Assembly: GCA_045629005.1 (NCBI GenBank)
Contig: JAZQQJ010000027.1
Location: forward strand, 1 to 64,000
Source: RGIG3528 sp045629005
Lineage (GTDB): Bacteria > Bacillota > Clostridia > Lachnospirales > Lachnospiraceae
Length of the DNA stretch: 64,000 nt
Direction: 5' to 3'
This document shows, piece by piece, positions 40,782-50,401 of the stretch. A program made the translations under genes and the position numbers. The notes below the pieces were generated by a model. That model was given only the letters and a program-made list of their open reading frames with translations. It was not told the origin of the DNA and ran no database searches. Position 1 is the first letter of the stretch; every line of letters begins with the position of its first letter.

Positions 40782-43322
40782 ATGACTTTATTTGAAAATG
40801 CAAAAAAGCTTTTAAAAGAAATAAGAGATTTAGTTAAAAGCTATAATAAATCGGATACAAAACTTCGTGCAGCATATGCTTTTTCATACAAACATCACCG
40901 TCTTAAAAAGAACGTGATTTTGTATGAAGCTTTTTTTGGCCGCGGAATGGTTTGTGGCCCGTATGCCCTTTTTCTGGAGGCGCTGGAGGACCCGCGACTT
41001 TCAAACTGCAAACATGTATGGGTAATTGATAACGAAGAGGATCTGGAAAGCTATAAATCCGAATACAGTGGCAGAAAAAATGTAAGTTTTGTCAAAACCA
41101 ATACGAAAAAATACATGAAAGCTCTTGCTACAGCCGGAAGAATAGTAAATAATATGGCTTTCATGAATATCTATACAAAAAGGGAAGGCCAGGTTTATAT
41201 CAACACATGGCACGGTGTCCCCTTCAGGAAATTTGGCTACGATATTCCGAATGCACCCAGAGAGAATACAAACATAATGCGTAATTTCCTTAGCACGGAT
41301 TATCTTGTTTCTGCCAATACTTTTATGACCGAAAAGTTCAGAAATTCCTATAAGCTGGACGGTATTTTTGAGGGAAAAGTTCTTGAGGAGACCTACCCGA
41401 GACTTGATACACTTTTCAGATTTTCAAAGGAACAGGTGTTTGCAAAATTCCGTGACTACGGTGTTTGCCCTGACAACAGCAAAAAGATTATCCTTTATGC
41501 TCCTGCATGGCGAGGCGAGTATTATTCTCATGCAAGCAGTGACGTAGACTTTTGCGGAACCTTTAAATCAGAACTTGAGAAGCATATAGATACTGACAGA
41601 TATCAGGTATTTGTAAGTCTTCATCAGCGTGTGTACCAGCTTGCGCGTACAAAGCTGAATGGGTCATGGTTTATTCCCGCAACAATAGATGCAAACGAAA
41701 TCCTCAGTGTAACCGATATTCTTGTTACGGATTTTTCAAGCATATTCTATGATTTCCTTGCAACAGGCCGTCCGGTACTATTTTATTCCGAGGACAGTGA
41801 AGCCTTCAGAAACGGAAAAATGCTTTATCAGACAGAAGAACACCTTCCGGGTCCCTGCACATCCACAATAGAGGAACTTGCAAGGCTTATTAATGATATT
41901 GAAACAGTTACAGGGGAATGGAAGAGTAAATACGAGGAAATACGAAGATTTGCCAATTCGTATTCCGACGGTAATGCGTCAAAGCGTGTAATTGATGCAG
42001 CCTTCTTCGGAAATGAAGAAAACTGCAATGTTAAGAACTTCAAAAACAATAAAAAGAAGCTTCTTATTTCGCGAGGAAAGATGAAGCTTAACGGTATAAC
42101 GACTACTTTTGTAAATCTTCTTAAAGAAATTGATTATGACAATTATGATGTGTCGGTAATGATTGCAAGAAGTGATATAGACCGTGAAATACACACCTTT
42201 GACCTCATTAATCCCAAGGCACGTATTCTTTACAGAAATACAACGCTTGACCTTACATTTTTTGAAAATCTGAAGCATCGTCTGAATCTTAATTTCGGGA
42301 CATCCACACCTTATCAGGATATATACAAAAAGGAATGGAAGAGGTCGTTTGGTGACGCTAAGTTTGATGCCGTTATCGATTTTGAAGGTTACAGTCTGTT
42401 CCACCAGCTGCTTTTGCTACAGGCAGAAAACGCAAAGCATCTTATATGGCTTCACAGTGATATGAAGAACGAATGTCTTACAAAGTACGACTGGCTTGTG
42501 AACGTTTTCAGAATGTATAAATTCTTCGATAAGGTTGTTGCATGCGGCAAAAGTATTGAAAGGGTAAGTGCCGAAAAACTCGGTAAATACATAGCAAAAG
42601 ATAAACTGACATATTCAAGAAATATTATTGATTTTGAAAAAATCATAAGGCTTTCCGATGACAGCAATATTGTTACTGTTGACGGAAAGAAGATGTTTGT
42701 TTCAAAGGAAGCGGACACCGTCGTTAAGTGGGAAAACAAAGAGCTCGTCAATGAAATTTATGAGGCTGAGTACATACCTTTTACTCCCGAATTTAATGAA
42801 AAAGGTGAAAGAAACTACCGCTTTGCAGCACTTGGAAGACCAAGCCCCGAGAAGAATCACGAAAACCTTATTAAGGCTTTTGCGAAACTTCACAAGGCTT
42901 ATCCCAATACATTCCTTTATATTCTTGGAATGGGACCTCTTTATGATGATTTAAAGGCTTTAACGGAAAAACTCGGCGTCGGTGAATATGTTTTCCTTCC
43001 CGGCCATGTCAATAATCCCTACATCATCATGAAGCATTGCGACTGCTTCGTGTTCCCGTCATATTATGAGGCTTATCCCGTTGTCACATTCGAAGCAAGA
43101 ACTCTCGGAATGCCCATCGTAATGTCCCGATTTGATACAGTTGATGAGGTATCAATGGAAAACGGACAGGAGCTTATCGGGCACGAAGAAAAGGATATCC
43201 TTGCAGGATTGACCGATTTTATTAACGGAAAAGTACCTTCGGATTACAAGTTTGATTATGAGGACTACAATAGAGAATGTATGTCGGAATTTTATAAAGT
43301 TATAGGAGAGGAGACCGTCTGA
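40782..43322 (+). CDS. Fused TagF-like glycerophosphotransferase / GT4 glycosyltransferase
   Basis: An 846-residue soluble protein of two enzymes. Residues ~35-405 form a CDP-glycerol:polyol glycerophosphotransferase domain (INTWHGVPFRKFGYD, ILYAPAWRGEYY, SLHQRVYQL, VTDFSSIFYDFLATGRPV). Residues ~425-846 form a GT-B glycosyltransferase family 4 domain (RGKMKLNGITTTF, WLHSDM, LGRPSPEKNHENLIKAF, PGHVNNPYIIMKHCDCFVFP, YEAYP). It should build a phosphopolyol-containing surface polymer such as a teichoic acid or capsule. ATG at 40782 follows GGAG. A paralogue of the same layout follows 23 bp downstream. Confidence 0.88.
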   Translation: MTLFENAKKLLKEIRDLVKSYNKSDTKLRAAYAFSYKHHRLKKNVILYEAFFGRGMVCGPYALFLEALEDPRLSNCKHVWVIDNEEDLESYKSEYSGRKNVSFVKTNTKKYMKALATAGRIVNNMAFMNIYTKREGQVYINTWHGVPFRKFGYDIPNAPRENTNIMRNFLSTDYLVSANTFMTEKFRNSYKLDGIFEGKVLEETYPRLDTLFRFSKEQVFAKFRDYGVCPDNSKKIILYAPAWRGEYYSHASSDVDFCGTFKSELEKHIDTDRYQVFVSLHQRVYQLARTKLNGSWFIPATIDANEILSVTDILVTDFSSIFYDFLATGRPVLFYSEDSEAFRNGKMLYQTEEHLPGPCTSTIEELARLINDIETVTGEWKSKYEEIRRFANSYSDGNASKRVIDAAFFGNEENCNVKNFKNNKKKLLISRGKMKLNGITTTFVNLLKEIDYDNYDVSVMIARSDIDREIHTFDLINPKARILYRNTTLDLTFFENLKHRLNLNFGTSTPYQDIYKKEWKRSFGDAKFDAVIDFEGYSLFHQLLLLQAENAKHLIWLHSDMKNECLTKYDWLVNVFRMYKFFDKVVACGKSIERVSAEKLGKYIAKDKLTYSRNIIDFEKIIRLSDDSNIVTVDGKKMFVSKEADTVVKWENKELVNEIYEAEYIPFTPEFNEKGERNYRFAALGRPSPEKNHENLIKAFAKLHKAYPNTFLYILGMGPLYDDLKALTEKLGVGEYVFLPGHVNNPYIIMKHCDCFVFPSYYEAYPVVTFEARTLGMPIVMSRFDTVDEVSMENGQELIGHEEKDILAGLTDFINGKVPSDYKFDYEDYNRECMSEFYKVIGEETV

Positions 43323-43345
43323 AACCACGGACGGACTGTATTGTT

Positions 43346-45901
43346 ATGAATCCGGTTTTAAAGAACATCAAGAGAATACTTCACATACCGGTAGGCGGAA
43401 TTAAGTTTATTAAACGATTTTTTGAGCCTGCTTCGTTAAGAAGAGGGATTTATGCTTCGTTTTATGAAAGAAAGAAGCTTAAGGACAATGTTATTTTGTA
43501 TGAATCTTTCTTCGGAAGAGGCATGCTTTGCGGACCTTATGCACTTTTTCTTGAGGCATTGTCGGATGAACGCGTCAAGGACTTCAAACACGTCTGGGTA
43601 ATGGAAAGCAAGGACGAAAAGAAGAGATTTAAAGAGACGTATAAGAACTATAAAAACGTCAAGTTCATTAACTACGGTGGAGTGAACTACGTTAAATACC
43701 TTACAACTGCCAAGTATCTTGTCAATAATGTTACTTTCCCTTCGTACTACACAAAGAAAAAGGGACAGGTTTATATTAACACATGGCATGGAATTCCGCT
43801 GAAAACGCTAGGTTACGATATGCCTGACGGATGCGTTGAAATTGCGAATGTTGAGAGAAACTTCCTCTGTGTTGATTATCTTATTTCAGCCAATTCCTTT
43901 CTTACAGATGTTTACAAGAGAGGCTATAAGCTTGAGGGCATTTTTAATGGAAAGATTGTCGAAGAAGGCTATCCGCGTCTTGATCTGCTTTTCAGATTTT
44001 CAAGGGATGAAGTGCTTACAAAGCTTGAAAAACTCGGAATTAAAATTGACAGAAGCAAGAAGATTATTCTCTATGCACCTACGTGGAAGGGCGTAAATTA
44101 TGCTCACGCCGAGGCCGGAGTAGAAGAGTATTTCGAGTTTAAAGAGACTCTTGAAAAAACAATAGATACAAGCAAGTACCAGATTCTTGTTAAGCCTCAT
44201 CAGAGAGTTTTCCAGCTTGCGCACGACAAGATGACGGAGCCCTTCTTTGTGCCTGCAACGATAGACGCAAATGAAATACTCAGTGTTACGGACATTCTTG
44301 TAAGTGACTTTTCAAGTATCTTTTATGATTTCCTTGCAACAAAACGTCCTATACTTTTCTACATTAAGGACATTGAGACTTATAAAGAACAGCGCGGAAT
44401 GTATCACTCACTTGATACACACCTTCCGGGACCAAATGTGCGGACACTCGAAGACCTTGCAAAGCTTATCAATGATATTGATAATGTATCTGCGGAGTGG
44501 ATGCCCAAATACGAGGAATTAAGACAATATGCAAATGCATATTGCGATGGGCATATCTCAAAGAAAATCCTCGACATGGCTTTCTTTGGGAAAGAGGACG
44601 GTTACAACTTCTGCGTGCCCAAAACCGATAAGAAGAAGATTTTTATGCTCAGGGGCAAGATGCTTAAAAACGGTATTACAAGCTCAATGATCAATCTCCT
44701 GAACAGAATCGATTACGACAAGTACGACATTACTTTGCTCATTGTCAACTGCAAGGAAGACACTCAGGTAAAAGCATACCGTAATATTAATCCGAATGTC
44801 AGAGTACTTTACAGAAACTCTACTTTCAATGTAACATTCTTTGAGAATGTTAAGATGAAGCTGAGACACCGTTTCGGCTCACGAACTCCGTTCCATAAAG
44901 TATTTGAAAACGACTGGATTCGCACGGTAGGCGATTCGAAGTTTGACGTAATTGTTGATTTTGAGGGCTATAACGTATACTTCCAGCAGATGATACTTCA
45001 GGACAGAAGCATTCCGAAGTACGAGTGGCTTCATAACGATATGCACAGGGAATACATGACAAAGATGAGCTGGCTCCCTAACATATTCCACAATTATAAG
45101 TATTTCGATGGTATAGTTGCCTGTGGTAAGGAAATCGGTCGTGTTAATAAGGAATACCTTTGTGAGAAATATATCGACAGCAAAAAGCTCACATATGCAC
45201 ATAACGTAATTGATTTTGAAAGGGTAAATGAACTTTCGAAAGAGGAGCATATGGGTGAATTTAACGGAAAACCTGCTTTTGTTCTGCATGAGGCGTATTC
45301 TCTTGAAAGTGCTTCAAAGAGAGGCAAGACCGTTACCGAAAACGTTGAAAAGGATTTCCTTCCGGAAGTACCCGAATATAACAGTGAAGGTAAGAGAAAC
45401 ACACGCTTTGTGGCTGTGGGAAGACTTAGTCAGGAAAAGAACCACAAGTGCCTTGTTGAGGCATTTGCAAAGCTTCTGAAGGATCAGCCCGATGCTTACT
45501 TATACATTCTCGGAGACGGTCCTTTACTTAAGGAAGTACGTGCGCTGGCGGATTCCCTCGGAGTGACCGGACATGTACTTATTCCGGGACATGTTTCCAA
45601 TCCTTACATTGTAATGAAACATAGTGACTGCCTCATACTTCCTTCACTTCATGAGGGACAGCCTCTTGTTGTAAACGAAGCACGTGCACTTGGGCTTCCC
45701 ATTATTCTTTCTGATTTCTCTTCTGTAAACGGTGTCCTTATTGAAAACGGACAGCTGCTTATCGGACATGAAACCGAAGACATTTATAAGGGCCTCTTGG
45801 GTTACTTTGAAGGAAAAGTCCCGAAGGATTATGTATTTGATTACGAAGAATATAACAGACGTGCTGTTGAAGAGTTCTACACCGCAATAGGAGTTAACTG
45901 A
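43346..45901 (+). CDS. Second fused TagF-like glycerophosphotransferase / GT4 protein
   Basis: An 851-residue paralogue of the previous protein with the same order: glycerophosphotransferase domain (INTWHGIPLKTLGYDMPDG, ILYAPTWKGVNYAHA, VKPHQRVFQLAHDK, VSDFSSIFYDFLATKRPI) and a GT4 domain (RGKMLKNGITSSM, WLHNDM, VGRLSQEKNHKCLVEAF, PGHVSNPYIVMKHSDCLILPSLHEGQPLV). Here the donor-site motif is LHEGQP where the first copy has YYEAYP, so the two GT4 parts probably differ in sugar or acceptor. No strong ribosome binding site is visible. Its stop overlaps the next start by one base. Confidence 0.88.
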   Translation: MNPVLKNIKRILHIPVGGIKFIKRFFEPASLRRGIYASFYERKKLKDNVILYESFFGRGMLCGPYALFLEALSDERVKDFKHVWVMESKDEKKRFKETYKNYKNVKFINYGGVNYVKYLTTAKYLVNNVTFPSYYTKKKGQVYINTWHGIPLKTLGYDMPDGCVEIANVERNFLCVDYLISANSFLTDVYKRGYKLEGIFNGKIVEEGYPRLDLLFRFSRDEVLTKLEKLGIKIDRSKKIILYAPTWKGVNYAHAEAGVEEYFEFKETLEKTIDTSKYQILVKPHQRVFQLAHDKMTEPFFVPATIDANEILSVTDILVSDFSSIFYDFLATKRPILFYIKDIETYKEQRGMYHSLDTHLPGPNVRTLEDLAKLINDIDNVSAEWMPKYEELRQYANAYCDGHISKKILDMAFFGKEDGYNFCVPKTDKKKIFMLRGKMLKNGITSSMINLLNRIDYDKYDITLLIVNCKEDTQVKAYRNINPNVRVLYRNSTFNVTFFENVKMKLRHRFGSRTPFHKVFENDWIRTVGDSKFDVIVDFEGYNVYFQQMILQDRSIPKYEWLHNDMHREYMTKMSWLPNIFHNYKYFDGIVACGKEIGRVNKEYLCEKYIDSKKLTYAHNVIDFERVNELSKEEHMGEFNGKPAFVLHEAYSLESASKRGKTVTENVEKDFLPEVPEYNSEGKRNTRFVAVGRLSQEKNHKCLVEAFAKLLKDQPDAYLYILGDGPLLKEVRALADSLGVTGHVLIPGHVSNPYIVMKHSDCLILPSLHEGQPLVVNEARALGLPIILSDFSSVNGVLIENGQLLIGHETEDIYKGLLGYFEGKVPKDYVFDYEEYNRRAVEEFYTAIGVN

Positions 45902-47037
45902 TGAACATCCTGATATTCAGGGGAAAATGTAAGCCTAACGGAATAAATACGGCTCTTATTAATCTGCTGAACGGGCTGGACCCGGAAAGAGATTCCATAA
46001 CGCTGCTCCTTGTTAAAAGCAGGCGTTATGATGAAACGGAGACTATAAAAAGAATCAGCCCGAAAATAAAGGTAATCGTTAAGAATACCGGCTTCAAGGG
46101 AGCTGTTTTTGAACAGCTGATTCGTAAAACTTCCGCAGACATTTCAAAAACAAAGGGCTTCAAAACATATCTGGAAAAAGAACGTGATCTTTTGTTTGGT
46201 AACGAAGAGTTTGATGCTGTTATAGATTTTGACGGCTATAATATCTATTACTACCACCTTCTTCTTTCACTTAAAGGAAAACATTATGTCTGGCTTCACA
46301 ACGATATGATGTCGGAAATGAAAAAAAGGTCTCCGTGGCTTAAAAGAAACTTCGCTATGTACAAACGCTTCGACAAGGTTATTTCCTGCGGTGAAAGCGT
46401 ATGCAGAATCAACAGGGAGAATCTGTCGGAAACGTATGATATCCCGGGCGAAAAATTCTCTTTTGTATCCAACTTATGTGACGCTCTGCGTGTAAAGAAG
46501 CTTTCATCGGAAATATGCGGAATCAGTATTCCCGACGATGGAATTAATTTCATTACCTGCGGACGATGCAGTGTTGAGAAAAACCACATTGCACTTATAC
46601 AGGCGTTTAAACGCATTGCTACAGAAAGACCGGAGACAAAACTTATAATTCTCGGAAACGGTCCGTTGTACGATAAGGAGAGAACGGAAGCGGGAGATTT
46701 ACTGAATAACGGACGAATTATCATGCCCGGAAACGTTGCGAATCCTTACGCTGTTATGAATAAATGTGACTGTTTTATACTTCCTTCCCTTCATGAAGGA
46801 CAGCCTATGGTCATTAAGGAAGCAAGGATTCTCGGACTGCCGATTATTGTATCGTCTTTCTCAAGCGTGAAGGACTGCCTTATAGAAAACGGACAGCTTC
46901 TTACGGGAAATGATGCAGACTCGCTTTACGATGCAATGAATGCGTTTATGGACGGCAAAGTACCTTCCGAATATGTTTATTCCGGAGAGCAGGAGAACAA
47001 AAAAGCATTGCAGGAGTTTTTCAGTGTCTTAAGCTGA
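45901..47037 (+). CDS. GT4 glycosyltransferase related to the fused proteins
   Basis: A 378-residue GT-B glycosyltransferase matching only the C-terminal half of the two upstream proteins: FRGKCKPNGINTALINLL, FDAVIDFDGYNIYYYHLLLS, WLHNDMMSEMKKRSPWL, CGRCSVEKNHIALIQAF, PGNVANPYAVMNKCDCFILP and SLHEGQPMV. The TagF-like half is absent. The ATG at 45901 shares a base with the upstream stop, so translation is coupled. The three genes most likely arose by duplication with loss or gain of the N-terminal domain, and act on one polymer. Confidence 0.88.
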   Translation: MNILIFRGKCKPNGINTALINLLNGLDPERDSITLLLVKSRRYDETETIKRISPKIKVIVKNTGFKGAVFEQLIRKTSADISKTKGFKTYLEKERDLLFGNEEFDAVIDFDGYNIYYYHLLLSLKGKHYVWLHNDMMSEMKKRSPWLKRNFAMYKRFDKVISCGESVCRINRENLSETYDIPGEKFSFVSNLCDALRVKKLSSEICGISIPDDGINFITCGRCSVEKNHIALIQAFKRIATERPETKLIILGNGPLYDKERTEAGDLLNNGRIIMPGNVANPYAVMNKCDCFILPSLHEGQPMVIKEARILGLPIIVSSFSSVKDCLIENGQLLTGNDADSLYDAMNAFMDGKVPSEYVYSGEQENKKALQEFFSVLS

Positions 47038-47045
47038 TTAAATTC

Positions 47046-47074
47046 TTGAAAAACACGCCGATAAGGTGTATAAA
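47046..47074 (+). promoter_or_regulatory. Promoter of leuS
   Basis: TTGAAA at 47046-47051, a 17-bp spacer and TATAAA at 47069-47074. The ~30-nt leader leaves no room for a T-box. Confidence 0.7.
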
Positions 47075-47110
47075 TGTAGAAAATTTGCAATTTATTTAAG
47101 GAGAACTACT

Positions 47111-49534
47111 ATGGTTAGAGAATACAATCCCGCTGAGATTGAGAAAAAATGGCATAAGTACTGGGAAGAGCATGATACCTTTAAAACAGATGTATGGGAC
47201 TTTTCAAAGCCCAAGTTTTACGCACTCGATATGTTCCCGTATCCTTCAGGGGTTGGTCTCCATGCAGGACATCCCGAAGGCTATACAGCTACGGATATCA
47301 TTTCAAGAATGAAGAGAATGCAGGGCTATAACGTTCTTCATCCTATGGGCTATGACTCTTTCGGTCTTCCGGCAGAGCAGTATGCCGTTACAACAGGTAA
47401 TCATCCCAATGGATTTACCCAGAAAAATATTCAGACCTTTACGGGTCAGCTTAAGGAGCTTGGCTTTGACTATGACTGGTCAAAGTGTATTGCTACAAGC
47501 GATCCTTCTTTCTACAAGTGGACACAGTGGATCTTCAAACAGCTCTACCTCGCAGGCTATGCAAAGCATATCGATATGCCTGTTAACTGGTGTGAAGAGC
47601 TCGGTACTGTTCTTTCAAACGATGAAGTAATTGACGGAAAGTCAGAACGAGGCGGATTCCCCGTTGTCAGAAAGAATATGAAGCAGTGGGTTATCGACCA
47701 GCCTGCATTTGCTGAAAAGCTTCTTGAAGGCCTTAATGAAATTGACTGGCCCGAATCCACAAAGGATATGCAGCGTCACTGGATCGGAAAGTCCGAAGGC
47801 GTTGAAGTTAACTTCCAGATTGTAGGTGGCGGCGAGTTCTCCATCTTCACAACCTGTATCGAGACAATTTACGGCATTACCTTCATGGTACTTGCTCCCG
47901 ACGGAGACATTGTTGAGAGACTTCTTGACAGAGTTGAGAACCTCGACGAGGTTAAAGCATACATCGAAGAAACAAAGAAAAAGAATGATATGGACCGTAC
48001 AGAACTCAATAAGGGTAAGTCCGGATGTGAGTTAAAGGGTCTTAAGGCTATTAATCCCGTTAACGGTCGTGAAGTTGCTCTTTTCCTTGGTGATTTCGTT
48101 CTTGCAAGCTATGGTACAGGCGCAGTTATGGCTGTTCCTTCACATGACCAGAGAGACTTCGAATATGCACAGGTACACAACATTCCTATGATTCAGGTTA
48201 TTGATGGTGCAGACGTTTCCGAGCATGCTTTTGAAAAGGGCGATTATCTCGGAAAGGGCTGTAAGCTCATTAACTCCGAAGAATTCACAGGACTTACCGT
48301 AGAAGAAGCAAAGAAAGCCATTACAGACAAGCTTGTTGCTATGGGCGTTGCAAAGCGTACTGTAAACTATCACTTCAGAGAGTGGATTTTCGCACGTCAG
48401 CGTTACTGGGGCGAGCCCGTTCCCGTTTTCTATGACGAGGATGGCAACATCCATTGCCTTGAGGATGAGGAACTTCCTCTTGTACTTCCTGAGCTTGAGG
48501 ACTACAAGGGCCATAACGGAAAGGCTCCTCTTGAAAATGCAACAGAATGGAAACAGTACGAGAAGAACGGCGTAAAGGGCGTCAGAGAGACTTCCACAAT
48601 GCCCGGTTCCGCAGGTTCCAGCTGGTATTATATGAGATACATCGACCCCGACAATGATAAGGAATTCTGTGACCAGAAGCTTCTTAAGCACTGGCTCCCT
48701 GTTGACCTTTACATCGGTGGTCCTGAGCATGCTGTCGGACACCTTATGTATGCACGTATTTGGAACAGATTCCTTTACGATAAGGGTCTTTCACCTGTTA
48801 AGGAGCCTTTCAAAAAGCTCGTACATCAGGGTATGATTCTTGGCTCAAACGGCATTAAAATGGGCAAACGTTTCCCTGAGTTTGTTGTAAATCCTTCCGA
48901 CATCGTAAACAAGTACGGTGCAGACACACTTCGTCTTTACGAGATGTTCATGGGTGCACTTGAGGCTTCCAAGCCTTGGAGCGATCAGGGCGTTGAAGGT
49001 GCAAGACGTTTCATTAACCGTGTATGGGCATTCTTCACAGATGAGGAGAAGCTTACAAATACTGAAAACGAAACACTTAAGAAGGCATACCATCAGACAA
49101 TCAAGAAAGTTTCACATGACTATGAAACTCTTGGTTTCAATACAGCAATAAGCCAGCTTATGATTTTCGTAAACAAGTGCTATGAGGAAAAGAGCTGTCC
49201 TCGTGAGTACGCAGAAGGCTTTGTAAAGATGTTCTCATGCGTATGTCCTCATGTAGGCGAAGAAATCTGGGAAATCCTCGGACACAATTCTTCAATTGCT
49301 CATGAGTCATGGCCTGTTCTTGACGAGAGTGCTCTTGTTGAGGATACAGTTGAAATCGGTGTTCAGGTAAACGGCAAGCTTCGTGGCGTAGTTAAGCTTG
49401 GTGTTGATGAAGAAAGTGTATCCGCACTTGCAAAAGCAAAAGAAGTTGAAAGCGTTAAGCCTTTCGTAGAAGGAAAGACAGTTGTTAAGGAAATCTACGT
49501 TAAGGGCAAGATTGTAAATATCGTGGTAAAATAA
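47111..49534 (+). CDS. leuS: Leucyl-tRNA synthetase
   Basis: An 807-residue class Ia synthetase with the HIGH-type motif in FPYPSGVGLHAGHPEGYT near residues 39-56, a CP1 editing domain (~220-420, with GTGAVMAVPSHDQRD), WIFARQRYWGEPVPVF, and an anticodon-binding domain. The second signature, normally KMSKS, reads KMGKR in GSNGIKMGKRFPEFV; this variant seems tolerated in clostridial enzymes but is noted. ATG at 47111 follows AAGGAG; the frame is open upstream to 47066. nfo begins directly after the stop. Confidence 0.95.
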   Translation: MVREYNPAEIEKKWHKYWEEHDTFKTDVWDFSKPKFYALDMFPYPSGVGLHAGHPEGYTATDIISRMKRMQGYNVLHPMGYDSFGLPAEQYAVTTGNHPNGFTQKNIQTFTGQLKELGFDYDWSKCIATSDPSFYKWTQWIFKQLYLAGYAKHIDMPVNWCEELGTVLSNDEVIDGKSERGGFPVVRKNMKQWVIDQPAFAEKLLEGLNEIDWPESTKDMQRHWIGKSEGVEVNFQIVGGGEFSIFTTCIETIYGITFMVLAPDGDIVERLLDRVENLDEVKAYIEETKKKNDMDRTELNKGKSGCELKGLKAINPVNGREVALFLGDFVLASYGTGAVMAVPSHDQRDFEYAQVHNIPMIQVIDGADVSEHAFEKGDYLGKGCKLINSEEFTGLTVEEAKKAITDKLVAMGVAKRTVNYHFREWIFARQRYWGEPVPVFYDEDGNIHCLEDEELPLVLPELEDYKGHNGKAPLENATEWKQYEKNGVKGVRETSTMPGSAGSSWYYMRYIDPDNDKEFCDQKLLKHWLPVDLYIGGPEHAVGHLMYARIWNRFLYDKGLSPVKEPFKKLVHQGMILGSNGIKMGKRFPEFVVNPSDIVNKYGADTLRLYEMFMGALEASKPWSDQGVEGARRFINRVWAFFTDEEKLTNTENETLKKAYHQTIKKVSHDYETLGFNTAISQLMIFVNKCYEEKSCPREYAEGFVKMFSCVCPHVGEEIWEILGHNSSIAHESWPVLDESALVEDTVEIGVQVNGKLRGVVKLGVDEESVSALAKAKEVESVKPFVEGKTVVKEIYVKGKIVNIVVK

Positions 49535-50380
49535 ATGAACAATATCTTACTCGGCTCCCATGTGGGAATGAGCGGTAAGGAAATGTTTCTTGGCTCCGTA
49601 CGGGAAGCTCTTTCCTACGGAGCCAATACATTTATGCTCTACACGGGAGCACCCCAAAATACAAAAAGAAAAGAAATAAGCGAGTTAAACATCGAAGCGG
49701 GAACAGCTCTTATGAAGGAGTCCGGAATTAACCGCTTTGTTGTGCATGCACCGTACATAATTAATCTTGCAAACGCAGTTAAGCCCGAAACATATTCACT
49801 TGCTGTTGACTTCCTCAGAAAGGAAATTGAAAGGACTGAAGCAATGGGCGCAGAGACGCTTATTCTTCATCCGGGCTCACATGTTGGAGAAGGCGTTGAA
49901 ACAGGCGTTAAAAAGATATGTGAGGGGCTGAACGAGGTTCTTACCTCCGATATGAAAATTACGGTTTCTCTTGAGACAATGGCCGGTAAAGGCAGTGAAG
50001 TCGGAAGAAGCTTTGAAGAGCTTGCCATGATTTTTGATGGTGTAAAGTGCAATAATCTTCTTAGGGTATGTTTCGACACCTGTCATACATGGGACAGCGG
50101 ATATGACATCGTAAACGATTTTGATGGTGTTATCGGTAAATTTGATAAGGTGCTCGGAATCGACAAAATTGCTGCATTCCACATTAATGACAGCAAGAAT
50201 GAACGAGGCGCTTCCAAGGACCGCCATGCAAATATCGGTGACGGGTTTATAGGTACGGAAGCGTTAAGACGAATTGTTTGGGATGAAAGATTTATATCGG
50301 TGCCTAAAATTCTTGAAACACCGTACATAAATGATGCAGCACCTTATAAACAGGAAATTGATCTTTTAAGAAACAAATAG
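49535..50380 (+). CDS. nfo: Deoxyribonuclease IV (AP endonuclease)
   Basis: A 281-residue TIM-barrel endonuclease IV. The three-zinc site motifs are present: GSHVGMSG, FVVHAPYIINLAN, LILHPGSHVG, LETMAGKGSEVG, CFDTCHTWDSGYD, HINDSKNERGASKDRHANIG. It incises DNA at abasic sites in base-excision repair. The ATG directly follows the leuS stop with no strong ribosome binding site, so translation probably depends on leuS. The PHP-domain gene follows 21 bp later. Confidence 0.95.
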   Translation: MNNILLGSHVGMSGKEMFLGSVREALSYGANTFMLYTGAPQNTKRKEISELNIEAGTALMKESGINRFVVHAPYIINLANAVKPETYSLAVDFLRKEIERTEAMGAETLILHPGSHVGEGVETGVKKICEGLNEVLTSDMKITVSLETMAGKGSEVGRSFEELAMIFDGVKCNNLLRVCFDTCHTWDSGYDIVNDFDGVIGKFDKVLGIDKIAAFHINDSKNERGASKDRHANIGDGFIGTEALRRIVWDERFISVPKILETPYINDAAPYKQEIDLLRNK

Positions 50381-50401
50381 GAACGTCTACGAGAGTAGAA
50401 T

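Noticed and set aside
40782..45901. Assembly duplication of the fused glycosyltransferase gene
   Set aside because: The two copies are clearly diverged throughout, so they are true paralogues.
47038..47110. T-box ahead of leuS
   Set aside because: The promoter lies at 47046-47074, leaving ~30 nt of leader and no terminator/antiterminator.
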